Below are positions 1 to 9,206 of a DNA stretch of 64,000 nucleotides, piece after piece. The DNA is from Pseudovibrio sp. Tun.PSC04-5.I4 (GTDB lineage: Bacteria; Pseudomonadota; Alphaproteobacteria; Rhizobiales; Stappiaceae). A program made the translations under genes and the position numbers. The stretch lies in the NCBI RefSeq assembly GCF_900104145.1, contig NZ_FNLB01000001.1:434001-498000 (forward strand), in the 5' to 3' direction. Below the pieces are notes generated by a model that saw only the letters and a list, made by a program, of their open reading frames with translations, had not been told where the DNA came from and ran no database searches. Positions within the stretch are counted from its first letter, which is position 1; each line of letters begins with the position of its first letter.

Positions 1-813
1 TTCACTTGCCGTCACCCAAGTATCGGCACGTCTTGCGTATTCGGCAAGTGCATCCACATTGGTCATTTTGATGGGGTCTTCGAGCCAGTACACGTTGTAG
101 GGCTTTAAGGCACGGGCAATCTTTTCTGCCATTGGCAGGTTCCACACACTGTGCAATTCCACATGAATGTCCATGGCATCGCCAACAGCTTCCCGAATCT
201 GCTTGAACGGCCGCAAGCCTGCTTCCAGATCTTCCGGCGAAATGTCGGTGCCGTTGGTCTTGACGGCGAACTGGTCAAACGGCCAAATTTTCATGCCGCG
301 AATGCCCATGTCCAGCAAGCTTTGCGCCAGCGGTCCGGCATCCGTCAGGAAGGCCTCCAAGTCTTCATAGGGGCCATCGGAAACGGATTCCGTGCTCCAG
401 TCTTCCGTGGTGTTGACCTGTTTGTCTTTCACATACTGGTAGCCAGCGCAGGTGTTGTAAGCGCGGATTTTCTCGCGGCTTTTACCGCCAAGCAGCTGGT
501 GAACCGGCACGCCGAGCGTTTTACCTGCAAGATCCCACAGGGCAATATCAATGGCAGAAGCAGCCCGCATTTCTGCGCCGGTGGAGTTGAAACCGCAAAT
601 CGGGTTCAGCAACAGGCGAGAGATTGCGTCGATCTGGGTTGGGTCACGGCCAATTAACTCATGAGCCAGCGTTTCATGAATGAAGCCGCAAACAGCTTCG
701 GTTCCGTAAAACGTTTCCCCAAGGCCAAAGCTGCCGGCATCTGTGTGCACGCGAACCCAGGTTACATTGCGGAATTCTTTGAGATTGATTGTTTCAATGC
801 CCGTGATTTTCAT
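1..813 (-). CDS. Mandelate racemase / muconate lactonizing family (enolase superfamily) enzyme, C-terminus outside window
   Basis: An open frame of 271 codons runs from an ATG at 813 to the window edge without a stop, so the C-terminal third is missing. The N-terminal capping domain (residues about 1-120) is followed by the start of the barrel. Lys175 sits in the motif MKIWPFD at the usual Lys-x-Lys general-base position, but the second residue of the pair is Trp177. Metal-ligand candidates are the Glu in HVELHSVW and the Glu in YWLEDP. Such enzymes abstract the proton alpha to a carboxylate in sugar acids (acid-sugar dehydratases, racemases); the substrate cannot be told here. The start follows GGGACCTGCC. 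It lies 107 bp behind a GntR regulator on the same strand, which fits local control by a sugar-acid catabolite. Confidence 0.85.
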   Translation of the reverse strand, partial: MKITGIETINLKEFRNVTWVRVHTDAGSFGLGETFYGTEAVCGFIHETLAHELIGRDPTQIDAISRLLLNPICGFNSTGAEMRAASAIDIALWDLAGKTLGVPVHQLLGGKSREKIRAYNTCAGYQYVKDKQVNTTEDWSTESVSDGPYEDLEAFLTDAGPLAQSLLDMGIRGMKIWPFDQFAVKTNGTDISPEDLEAGLRPFKQIREAVGDAMDIHVELHSVWNLPMAEKIARALKPYNVYWLEDPIKMTNVDALAEYARRADTWVTASE

Positions 814-920
814 GGCAGGTCCCGGTTTATTATTGTTTTTGAAAGGGAGTATTATGAAGGCGCACACCATGTACCGCCTCCGTTCCTATTTGTAGTGCCT
901 ACTGAAACTTGCTGCTGAAC

Positions 921-1721
921 TTACTCAGCAACGAAATCGTCATTGGCCAGACCGCTTCCCATTGCGACATGAGCCAGTGAGTTTTGTTTTATTTCCTCGT
1001 TCAGATCACTCAGCTCGAGGTCAAATGCCGCACGATCGATGATGCTCTCACATGCCTTGCGCGCCGCCTCTGCATCCCGCAAACGAATAGCTTCCAGAAG
1101 GCGGCGATGACGCTCTAATGAGTCACTGAGCTCCGTTGCTGCTTCGGTTGTTTTTTTGATGAGGAAGAACACCGCAGGCTTTGTGCTGCGCCCGATTTGG
1201 ACCCAGACCAGATTGTGACTTGCTTGATAAATGGCTTCATGAAACTCGGCGTCAAATTCTTGGAAGTGCTTACCGCGGTAGATCAACTCGTCATTTTCAA
1301 TGGCAGCTTTCATGCCGTACCACGCTGTCTCAATCTGCATCAGATCCTTGGCGGTGGCGCGGCGGGCCGCTTCCATGGAGATGTAGGGCTCAACGGCTTT
1401 ACGAAACCGGAAAATCTCCTTGGCAAAAATTAGAGTATCGCGGCCATATTGCGTGATCCATGTGGTCACCTGAGGGGAGAGGATGTTCCAGTCCTGATAG
1501 TCCTGAACACGGGTTCCGAGGCCCGATATTCGCACAATAATGCCGTGGCTGGTGAATGTGGCCAATGCGCTGCGAACAGTTGCTCTACTCACACCAAACT
1601 GTTCTGTGAGGTCCAGTTCTTTTGGCAGAAAATCACCCAGCTTCAGATCAGCAGAAAACAACTGCCGCGCCAGTTCCTCGGTGATCTGATCTCGGAGGTC
1701 TGGTGTCGTTGATAAGGCCAT
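921..1721 (-). CDS. GntR family (FadR/FCD type) transcriptional regulator
   Basis: The protein has 266 residues. A winged helix-turn-helix spans about residues 8-75, with the GntR signature PKELDLTEQFGVSRATVRSAL and the wing GIIVRISGLGTRV. An all-helical FCD ligand domain spans about residues 95-235, with its metal or ligand histidines likely in EFHEAIY and ERHRRLLEAI. FCD regulators usually respond to organic acids or sugar acids and repress the neighbouring catabolic genes. It is followed on the same strand by the enolase-superfamily gene and faces the FAD oxidoreductase across a 535-bp gap, so it may control both. Family assignment is firm; the ligand is unknown. Confidence 0.92.
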   Translation of the reverse strand: MALSTTPDLRDQITEELARQLFSADLKLGDFLPKELDLTEQFGVSRATVRSALATFTSHGIIVRISGLGTRVQDYQDWNILSPQVTTWITQYGRDTLIFAKEIFRFRKAVEPYISMEAARRATAKDLMQIETAWYGMKAAIENDELIYRGKHFQEFDAEFHEAIYQASHNLVWVQIGRSTKPAVFFLIKKTTEAATELSDSLERHRRLLEAIRLRDAEAARKACESIIDRAAFDLELSDLNEEIKQNSLAHVAMGSGLANDDFVAE

Positions 1722-2256
1722 TGTTCCGCAAGTCCCATCATTATCATCAGTATGACGGCGTTAATTTAGGCCATGTCTGACATACGAATATATATGTTGA
1801 ATTACCTATTTTGTAAGTTATCATTCAAATAGTCCATTGCATTACCATGGGGTAAACTATGTTAGCCACAGTAGAACACACATGATATACTTAATTTCAT
1901 TCTATGTATGTTGTATTGATTGGACTGACTGGGCACGTAAAAGCGGCGCACCTACCTCGGATATGTCAGGTAAGCTGCCCCAAACTGCGACACTTATCTG
2001 AATGGCATTGAGTGTTTAATGCATTCCTCCGGGATTTCTATAAAGTTAGGCTTGGCAATACTCAGTTGGGTGCAGAGCAATCTTGGTATGAGGTGCAAAT
2101 ATACCAGTGCGTCCGGATAATTCTGTTTGCTTCTGTTTCTAGGCACCATGAATTCTGGTAGGCTCAGTTTCTATAGTTATTGTTTGTGATTTTCCATAAA
2201 ACCACTCTGGTGTCGCCACGTATTTCAGGCCAGAGCCACCTTTGGATGGGGCACAT
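1722..2256. promoter_or_regulatory. Divergent intergenic region with candidate GntR operator
   Basis: This 535-bp AT-rich gap separates the divergent gntR and FAD oxidoreductase genes and holds no convincing ORF. A perfect odd-centred palindrome, ATGTCTGACAT, lies at 1773-1783, about 50 bp upstream of the gntR start, and a half site ATGTCAG recurs near 1963. FCD-type GntR proteins bind short palindromes of this kind, so this is a reasonable autoregulatory operator candidate. It is inferred from symmetry and position only. Confidence 0.35.
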
Positions 2257-3318
2257 ATGCCAAATTTGACCGTCAGCGTTGTCGGAGCCGGAATTACGGG
2301 CGCTATGATTGCCTACAAGCTGGCTTGTCAGGGATACACGGTGACGCTGTTTGAGGCAGCAGGCAGTGTGGGAGGCGATGTTTCCCGCATGTCATTTGGG
2401 TGGATCAGCCACATCTGCCGCGATCCGGCAGAAGATCCAGAAACATTCGCTCTTCTCGTAGACGGAATGGAGCGGTACAGAACCCTGAATACAGAGCTGA
2501 ATGGCTCCCTGTTTGGCCCGCAAACTGGTTCGATTGTCTGGCGCAAGACGCCGGAGCAGACAGATGCGCTCATCAAGTGCCACAAACACGCGGGGACACA
2601 AACCCGTCCAATCGGGTTATCGGAGTTGCAGACCTACCTGCCAGCACTGGCAAACCCCCCCGAAGTCGCGGCCCACACGCCCAACGATTTTGCGTGGTAT
2701 CCCCCGCGCGTCATTGCCCAGCTGGTCCATGCCTTCAAGGCGCTTGGCGGGGAAGTGGTGCTAAACAAACGCATTTCGGCACTAAAAGCCGCTCAAAGTC
2801 GTTGCAAGGGGATCATAGTTGATGATCGTGTCCATGCCAGTGATTTCACTGTATTGGCAGCAGGTGGGACAAATGGTGTCCTTATCGAACGGTTTGAACC
2901 GCAGCACGAACTGTACACGTCCCCATCAACCTATATCGAGTTAAGCGCGGATTTGCCGGAATTCAGTTCGGTTTTACAAACACCGAGTGTGGAGCTTCGG
3001 TCATTGGGGTCCGGGCGCTTTGCTATGGCAGAATACCCGCCAACTTCTGATGATCCTGCTGAATTGAAGCGGATAGGAGAGATCACAGCACAGGCGGTGA
3101 GAGATACCTTCCTCAAAGCTGGTCCTGTGGAGGTTTTATCCATTCAGGTTGGGCAGCGTCCTGCTCATACATCCAGCTCGCCGCTTGCCCGCCCAATTGA
3201 GGGCATGGACAACGCGTTTGTGGCTGGCAGCCATCCCGGTGTCATTCTTGCTCCCCTGATTGCGGAGCGCATCTGCCAGCAAATTTCAGAGAGACTGCCT
3301 GTTTCTGCAGTTTTCTAG
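2257..3318 (+). CDS. FAD-dependent oxidoreductase (DAO family, D-amino acid dehydrogenase / glycine oxidase-like)
   Basis: The ATG at 2257 gives 353 residues and is preceded by GGATGGGG; a TTG 15 bp upstream is the only in-frame alternative. The N-terminus carries the ADP-binding Rossmann motif VVGAGITGAMIAYKLACQG followed by the acidic end of strand two (LFEA). A second dinucleotide-contact stretch is FTVLAAGGTNG in mid-protein, and the C-terminal FVAGSHPGVILAPLIAERI is the usual flavin-closing segment of the DAO family. Such enzymes oxidise secondary or primary amines such as D-amino acids, glycine or sarcosine. Substrate is not predictable. It stands alone, divergent from gntR. Confidence 0.85.
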   Translation: MPNLTVSVVGAGITGAMIAYKLACQGYTVTLFEAAGSVGGDVSRMSFGWISHICRDPAEDPETFALLVDGMERYRTLNTELNGSLFGPQTGSIVWRKTPEQTDALIKCHKHAGTQTRPIGLSELQTYLPALANPPEVAAHTPNDFAWYPPRVIAQLVHAFKALGGEVVLNKRISALKAAQSRCKGIIVDDRVHASDFTVLAAGGTNGVLIERFEPQHELYTSPSTYIELSADLPEFSSVLQTPSVELRSLGSGRFAMAEYPPTSDDPAELKRIGEITAQAVRDTFLKAGPVEVLSIQVGQRPAHTSSSPLARPIEGMDNAFVAGSHPGVILAPLIAERICQQISERLPVSAVF

Positions 3319-3519
3319 TTTTTATAGGATGCATAAAAGTATCCAATTGTTAGATTCAATTAATCATAGAATAGTATTTAGTTACCTAGAATAAACCCCT
3401 ATTAGTTGTTCGATTAGGCAATTTATTTACTAGGTTTCATTCCTTAGTTTTCCTTATTTCTCCTGTATGTCTATTCCTAGTAAGCTTGCTTTCCTCGCAG
3501 GACACAGGGTTATGACCAT

Positions 3520-4284
3520 ATGTTTTCATTAGTGGGCAAAAAAGCTCTTATTGTTGGGGTGGCAAACAACCAGTCCATTGCATGGGGATGCGCCAAAGCT
3601 ATGAGGGCTCAGGGCGCGGACTTGGCACTCACGTACCTGAATGACAAAGCCAAAAAGTATGTGGAGCCACTCGCGCAAGAGGCTGGCGCGGCAATCTTCG
3701 CGCCGCTTGATGTGACTGACCCAACACAGATTACCGCGCTGTTCGATCAGATCCGGCAAGTCTGGGGATCGCTGGACATTCTGGTCCACTCCATCGCGTT
3801 TTGTCCGCAGGATGATCTGCATGGCCGTGTTGTTGACTGTTCCGCTGAAGGGTTTGGCCTCGCGATGGACATCTCCGTCCATTCATTCCTGCGGCTGATC
3901 AAACAGTCAGAGCCGCTCATGGGCCCCGGTTCCAGCGTGATGACAGTGACGTTCCATGGATCTGAAAAAGTCATCAGCCATTATAATATCATGGGCCCTG
4001 TCAAAGCGGCACTGGAAAGCACCACCCGCTACGTTGCCGCCGAGCTTGGGCAAAAGGGCATTTCCGTCAATGCGCTCTCGCCCGGCCCATTGGCAACAAG
4101 AGCGGCCAGCGGCATCGCAAGTTTTGATGAAATGCTGGCGGATGCCACCCAAAGAGCACCCACCAGAACACTCGCAACGATTGAGGATATAGGCGCTTAT
4201 GCGGCCTTCCTCGCCAGTGATGAAGCCAGGAACATCACCGGAGCGGTACACCCCATTGACGGGGGCTATCGCATCATAGGCTAG
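3520..4284 (+). CDS. fabI: Enoyl-[acyl-carrier-protein] reductase (NADH), FabI type
   Basis: The protein has 254 residues, a normal length for FabI, an SDR-fold enzyme that reduces trans-2-enoyl-ACP in the last step of each fatty-acid elongation round. The N-terminal cofactor segment LIVGVANNQSIAWGCAKAM is typical of FabI, and the catalytic Tyr155 and Lys162 are in HYNIMGPVKAALE. The second, FabI-specific tyrosine (Tyr146 of the E. coli enzyme) is replaced: the aligned position is Phe145 in VTFHGSEK. It begins a cluster with the DUF3141 protein (19 bp gap), the MaoC-Pta fusion and acetate kinase, so it may be a paralogue devoted to that pathway, not the housekeeping copy. Confidence 0.85.
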   Translation: MFSLVGKKALIVGVANNQSIAWGCAKAMRAQGADLALTYLNDKAKKYVEPLAQEAGAAIFAPLDVTDPTQITALFDQIRQVWGSLDILVHSIAFCPQDDLHGRVVDCSAEGFGLAMDISVHSFLRLIKQSEPLMGPGSSVMTVTFHGSEKVISHYNIMGPVKAALESTTRYVAAELGQKGISVNALSPGPLATRAASGIASFDEMLADATQRAPTRTLATIEDIGAYAAFLASDEARNITGAVHPIDGGYRIIG

Positions 4285-4303
4285 GCACGGACCGAGGTGA
4301 ATT

Positions 4304-6583
4304 ATGCAAGTTGAACTCTTTACCAAGCGAACAGCCGAGTACTTTGCAGCGCTCGCGGAACAGAACCAGTTTTTGCAGGTGGCGAACTCTCGGCGGTCCA
4401 CACGGCTGGTCAATGACTTCCAGAAAAAGCAAAAGAAGACCATCGCAAAAGATCAGGTCTTCCAGCAGTCCTGGTTGCACTATCAAACCCCACAGAAAAT
4501 CTATGAGGCATGGACAGATTATCTCAAAGATTCCAGTGAACGAACAATCCTGACTTTTGAAGCCCTGCGCGAAAGCAGCGATAACTATTATGAACATCAG
4601 GCCAAGGGATGCCCTCCGGTCCTCATTTACGATTATGAGGTGATCGTAGAAGGCCGCAATTTGCCCCGCCCGTGTAACTACATGCTGCTGAAGGTCCTTC
4701 CGCCGGAAGGGGTGGAGGTGCTGGATTGGAAACGCCCTTATGTGATCATTGACCCACGTGCCGGCCACGGGGCGGGCATTGGCGGGTTTAAAGATGACAG
4801 TCAGGTTGGTGTGGCCCTGCGAGACGGACACCCGGTTTACTTTGTGGCCTTCCATCCAGAGCCGGAACCAGATCAGGAACTGGCAGATATCACCCACGCA
4901 GAAGCCGCGTTTTTGCGAGAGGTTATTTCTCGCCATCCGAAAAGCCCAAAACCAGCTGTGGTCGGGAACTGTCAGGGCGGATGGGCCACGGCCATTCTTG
5001 CCGCCGTCTATCCAGACCTTGTTGGGCCAATTGTGCTCAACGGCGCGCCCATGTCCTACTGGAGTGGCAAGATGGGGCAGGACCCCATGCGGTATTCCGC
5101 CGGTCTGTCAGGCGGTATTGTTCCGGTGCTTTTATCTGCTGATATGGGCAGCGGCATTTTTGATGGCGCCAATCTGGTGCAGAATTTCGAGATGCTCAAC
5201 CCGGGCCGGAACTGGTATCGCAAGTACTATAACCTTTACAGCAACATCGACAGCGCAGAAGAGCGGTATCTGGACTTCCAGAAATGGTGGGGCGGCTTCT
5301 ATTACATGACGGAGTCGGAGTTCCGCTGGATTCTGGACAATCTGTTTATCGGCAATAAACTGGCGAAAAACGAGGCGTTTCTTGAACCGGGTCGGCCCAT
5401 TGACCTAAAAACCATCAAGTCACCGATCATCGTGTTTTCCTCCTATGGAGATAACATCACCCCGCCCGATCAAGCCCTCAACTGGATCGCGGATACGTAC
5501 ACAGATGAAGCGGAGATCGAGATCCTCGGTCAGCGTATTCTCTATATGATCCATGATGTGGTCGGGCATCTGGGTATTTTTGTCTCCTCCAGTGTTGCCA
5601 AGCGGGAGCACACGCAAGTGGCCTCCACGCTAAAGACCATCGAGGCCATGCCTCCCGGTCTTTATAAAATGCAGATTGAGGAGCAGAAGGGCGAAGGGAG
5701 TGATGCGAAATTCAAGGTCAGCTTTGTCCGAAAAACCATTGATGAGATGTTGAAGGAAACCGGTGAACGTGATGAGGAAAAGGCATTCGCTGGCGTCGCC
5801 CGTTTTTCCGAGAGCTGTGAAGAGATGTACGACAGCTCCATTGGCCCTATTTTAAAGACCATGAACAGCAAACAAGTAGCAGATAGCGTGCGCGACATGC
5901 ACCCGATGCGGGTCGCCAATGGTGCATTTGCGTCCACCAATCCGTTTATGTTCTTGCCGTCCTTGGCCGCAGCCACGGTAAAACAAACACATGAGGTGAG
6001 CCGGGAGAAGACGCCGTTTCACTATTTTGAGGAGCTGCTTGCAGACAACATAGAATATGGCTGGGATTCCCTGAAGGATATGCGTGAGGCGTATATTGAA
6101 AACTCGTTCCTCGCGGTATGGGCCTCGCCGCCCGCTGTTGAATACGGCAAAGCACTATCGTTCCGACGTCCAAAAGTACCGATGCAGGATCTGCATGCCC
6201 TGACCTCCATTCAAAATGCGCTCAAGAAGATTGAAACGGGCGGTGCCGTTGCTGCCATCGTACGCATCGTACTGATGATTGCAGATACCCGCACAGAGGT
6301 GCGCGGCGAAAAGCTGGAGCGGTTCAACGAGGTTCTGACCACGTGGGAACCTTTCAAATCCATGGACCCAAAGGAACGGAACTTCCTTATCCACGATCAA
6401 ACGCTCATTTCCCGGTTTGAGATGCAGGCGGGTTACAACGCGCTGCCAACCCTACTGAAAAGTGAGAAGGATAAGACCTTTGCCTTTAAAACCGTGTCCT
6501 ACATTATTGGACCAGAAGAGAACATGGCGCCGACGTCTCTTGAGCTGTGGCAGTGCTTAAAAACCACGCTTAAATGGGGTTAG
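4304..6583 (+). CDS. DUF3141 protein, PHA-synthase-like alpha/beta hydrolase
   Basis: The protein has 759 residues and starts at an ATG behind GAGGTGAATT. It matches the DUF3141 family, annotated in many alphaproteobacteria as a poly(3-hydroxyalkanoate) synthetase-like protein. The alpha/beta hydrolase core is visible: nucleophile elbow VVGNCQGGWA with Cys223 in place of serine, as in PHA synthases; candidate acid Asp383 in SSYGDNITPP; candidate histidine His422 in VGHLGIF. The N-terminal about 100 residues and the C-terminal about 280 residues are helical and outside the core. It lies between fabI and the MaoC-Pta fusion, which points to work on acyl-CoA or hydroxyacyl-CoA thioesters. True polymerase activity is not shown. 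Confidence 0.85.
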   Translation: MQVELFTKRTAEYFAALAEQNQFLQVANSRRSTRLVNDFQKKQKKTIAKDQVFQQSWLHYQTPQKIYEAWTDYLKDSSERTILTFEALRESSDNYYEHQAKGCPPVLIYDYEVIVEGRNLPRPCNYMLLKVLPPEGVEVLDWKRPYVIIDPRAGHGAGIGGFKDDSQVGVALRDGHPVYFVAFHPEPEPDQELADITHAEAAFLREVISRHPKSPKPAVVGNCQGGWATAILAAVYPDLVGPIVLNGAPMSYWSGKMGQDPMRYSAGLSGGIVPVLLSADMGSGIFDGANLVQNFEMLNPGRNWYRKYYNLYSNIDSAEERYLDFQKWWGGFYYMTESEFRWILDNLFIGNKLAKNEAFLEPGRPIDLKTIKSPIIVFSSYGDNITPPDQALNWIADTYTDEAEIEILGQRILYMIHDVVGHLGIFVSSSVAKREHTQVASTLKTIEAMPPGLYKMQIEEQKGEGSDAKFKVSFVRKTIDEMLKETGERDEEKAFAGVARFSESCEEMYDSSIGPILKTMNSKQVADSVRDMHPMRVANGAFASTNPFMFLPSLAAATVKQTHEVSREKTPFHYFEELLADNIEYGWDSLKDMREAYIENSFLAVWASPPAVEYGKALSFRRPKVPMQDLHALTSIQNALKKIETGGAVAAIVRIVLMIADTRTEVRGEKLERFNEVLTTWEPFKSMDPKERNFLIHDQTLISRFEMQAGYNALPTLLKSEKDKTFAFKTVSYIIGPEENMAPTSLELWQCLKTTLKWG

Positions 6584-6594
6584 GAAGGGTTGGT

Positions 6595-7980
6595 ATGACG
6601 ACCTTCAAAAATACGCCTTATGACCAGATTGAAGTGGGTATGGAAGCCAAGCACGAACGTATCTGCGCGGTTGATGATTTCTACATCTCCGCCCATGCCT
6701 CTGGCAATCTGAACCCGCTCCACCTGCCTAAGGAGGACCGGGATGGGGAGGACAGTGGCAATTATGAAGGCGTTGCACCGTCACTTTGGGTCGCCAGCCT
6801 GATTTCTGCCGTGTTGGGTAATCAATTACCCGGCCCGGGCACGCTTTACAAAAGCCAGAACCTGCGGTTTCTGGGGCGGGCTTATGAGGGAGATCGTTTG
6901 ATCTCAACGGTGACGGTAACTGAGAAACTACCCGATTACGTGGTAAAGCTCGCTACCACAGTCCAGTGTGCCAACGGCCAGATGATTGTGGAGGGTGAGG
7001 CAGAGGTTATAGCTCCGCGCACCAGTAAAGTCTCCAAGGGCGTCAAGCTGCCCGGCCTGACTGTGCGCAGCCATGAACACTTTGACAGACTGCTGGATCT
7101 GGCACGGCCTTTGCCGCCGCTAATAACTGCAGTTGTGGTGCCTGAAGATCGCAAATCCCTTGGCGGGGCTTTGCTTGCAGCAGAAAATACGCTGATCGAA
7201 CCGATCCTGATTGGTTCCAAGGCCAATATTCTGGATGCGGCCGACCGTCTTGGTAAAGACCTGGCCCATTGCGAAATTATTGATGTGGCAGGCCATAAGC
7301 AAGCGGCAGCCAAGGCTGTTGCCATGGTCCGAGAAGGCAAAGCCCAAGCGATTATGAAGGGTCAGCTTCACACCGATATTCTGCTCTCGCAGATCGTTAA
7401 ACGCGATAAGGGGTTGCGTACGGATAGCCGGCTCAGCCATGTGTTTGTCATGGATGTTCCGGGCCTGGATAATCTGCTGTTCATCACAGACGCTGCTATT
7501 AATATTGCACCTGATCTGGAAGCGAAGGTCGATATTGTTCAAAACGCGATCTATCTGGCGCAGGCCCTTGGTTTGCAGCAACCAAAAGTTGGTATCCTCT
7601 CTGCTGTGGAGACAGTCAACACCAAGATCCCGTCCACCATGGATGCAGCTATCCTTTCTAAGATGGCAGAGCGCGGCCAGATCAAGGGCGGTATTGTTGA
7701 TGGGCCGCTGGCCATGGACAATGCCATAGACGTTGACGCAGCAGTGACCAAAGGCATTACCTCACTGGTTGCCGGCAGGGCAGAAGTACTGGTTGTGCCC
7801 AATATGGAATCTGGCAATATGCTTGCAAAGGAATTGGCCTTTGTTGCCCATGCTGAGGTGTGTGGTGTGGTTATGGGCGCGCAATGCCCGGTGATCCTCA
7901 CCAGCCGTGCAGATGACGACAAAGCCCGGTTAATGTCTTGCGCTGTTGCGCTGTTATACGCTGCGAGCCAGAAAGCATGA
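6595..7980 (+). CDS. Bifunctional MaoC-like enoyl-CoA hydratase / phosphate acyltransferase
   Basis: The ATG at 6595 follows AGGAAGG and gives 461 residues; an ATG 21 bp upstream lacks a ribosome site. Residues about 1-150 form a MaoC-type hotdog domain, with the hydratase-like segment AHASGNLNPLHL near the N-terminus. Residues about 165-461 form a phosphate acetyl/butyryltransferase domain (for example KGQLHTDILLSQIV and the C-terminal MGAQCPVILTSRADD). The fusion could hydrate an enoyl-CoA and exchange the CoA of a short acyl-CoA for phosphate. The next gene, acetate kinase, overlaps it by 4 bp (ATGA) and would make ATP from the acyl phosphate. Translational coupling supports a shared pathway. 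Confidence 0.9.
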   Translation: MTTFKNTPYDQIEVGMEAKHERICAVDDFYISAHASGNLNPLHLPKEDRDGEDSGNYEGVAPSLWVASLISAVLGNQLPGPGTLYKSQNLRFLGRAYEGDRLISTVTVTEKLPDYVVKLATTVQCANGQMIVEGEAEVIAPRTSKVSKGVKLPGLTVRSHEHFDRLLDLARPLPPLITAVVVPEDRKSLGGALLAAENTLIEPILIGSKANILDAADRLGKDLAHCEIIDVAGHKQAAAKAVAMVREGKAQAIMKGQLHTDILLSQIVKRDKGLRTDSRLSHVFVMDVPGLDNLLFITDAAINIAPDLEAKVDIVQNAIYLAQALGLQQPKVGILSAVETVNTKIPSTMDAAILSKMAERGQIKGGIVDGPLAMDNAIDVDAAVTKGITSLVAGRAEVLVVPNMESGNMLAKELAFVAHAEVCGVVMGAQCPVILTSRADDDKARLMSCAVALLYAASQKA

Positions 7981-9137
7981 GCTTTTACTTCACCCTCAAT
8001 ACCGGATCCTCCTCCGTTAAATTCGCGCTTTACAAAGCGCAGGAGGAACCAGACCTTTTCCTCACCGGTAGGATTGAGCGGCTTGGCCCTTCAGCACGGC
8101 TGATCATGGATGTGCCGCATGAAAGAGTGGTGCGAGAGCTTGGCGCAATTGACCATGCCAGTGCAGTGGTTTCCATCCTCTCCAAAATTGAGCCTTATCT
8201 GGAAGATAAGCAGATCATCGGCATCGGCCACCGCATTGTCCACGGGGGACGGGCCTTCTTTAAACCTGAGATCCTGACTTCCCAAGTGATACAGGAACTG
8301 GAACAGCTCATTCCGCTTGCGCCATTACACCAGCCCTACAGTCTGGCAACAATCCGCGCGGCGATACAAGCGTTTCCAGGTGTCGTGCAGGTGGGCTGCT
8401 TTGATACGGCCTTTCATGTTGGCCACACGTTCGTCAACGACGCCTTTGCCATCCCGCGTCATTTTTATGAGGAAGGCGTGCGCCGCTATGGGTTCCACGG
8501 GCTGTCGTTCGATTACATCTGCGGCGAGATGCGCAAAAGATATCCAGAGGTGGCCGATGGTCGCCTCGTGATCGCACATTTAGGCAATGGTGCTTCCATG
8601 TGTGGGGTGGAAGGCGGGCGCAGCATCAACGCCAGTACCAGTTTTTCTGCCGTGGACGGCCTGCCCATGGGCACCCGCTGCGGGCGGTTGGACCCGGGTG
8701 TGATGCTTTATTTGATGCAGGAAAAAGGGCTGTCTGCTGAAGAGATCACAAGCCTCATCTATCTCAGAAGTGGCTTGTTGGGGCTTTCCGAGGAATCCTC
8801 CGATATGCGCGTGCTGGAAAATTCCGAGGAGCTGTTCGCTAAGCAGGCAATCAACTACTACACCTATCAGGTCCGCCGCGAAGTGGGTGCCATGGCTGCA
8901 AGTCTGGAAGGGATTGATGCGTTGATATTCAGCGCTGGCATCGGTGAGAATTCAGCCCGTGTACGCTCCAGTGTTTGTGAGCCTCTGGAGTTCCTCGGCA
9001 TCACCATTGATCAGGAAAAAAACAAGGCCAATGCGATCGAGATTGGCACCGGCTCGGTTCGCGTCTTCGTACTCCCAACAAACGAGGAACAGGTGATCGC
9101 TCGTGCCGTGGCAGAGGTTTCTCCGAAAACTCAATAA
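7977..9137 (+). CDS. ackA: Acetate (or propionate/butyrate) kinase
   Basis: The ATG at 7977 overlaps the stop of the phosphotransacylase gene and gives 386 residues, normal for the family. All signature blocks are present: LNTGSSSVKF at the N-terminus, GHRIVHGG, the FDTAFH block, YGFHGLSFDYI, the phosphate loop AHLGNGASMCGVEGG, MGTRCGRLDPG and the adenosine site SAGIGENSARVR. It transfers phosphate between acyl phosphate and ADP. Coupling to the MaoC-Pta fusion implies substrate-level phosphorylation or overflow from the acyl-CoA handled by the cluster. Chain-length preference cannot be read from sequence. Confidence 0.95.
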   Translation: MSFYFTLNTGSSSVKFALYKAQEEPDLFLTGRIERLGPSARLIMDVPHERVVRELGAIDHASAVVSILSKIEPYLEDKQIIGIGHRIVHGGRAFFKPEILTSQVIQELEQLIPLAPLHQPYSLATIRAAIQAFPGVVQVGCFDTAFHVGHTFVNDAFAIPRHFYEEGVRRYGFHGLSFDYICGEMRKRYPEVADGRLVIAHLGNGASMCGVEGGRSINASTSFSAVDGLPMGTRCGRLDPGVMLYLMQEKGLSAEEITSLIYLRSGLLGLSEESSDMRVLENSEELFAKQAINYYTYQVRREVGAMAASLEGIDALIFSAGIGENSARVRSSVCEPLEFLGITIDQEKNKANAIEIGTGSVRVFVLPTNEEQVIARAVAEVSPKTQ

Positions 9138-9206
9138 TCATCCTCTGTGCAGGGGGATAGCTTCGCGCTAGTTTAGGGCATATTTTCATTTATTGAGTTT
9201 GATGTC

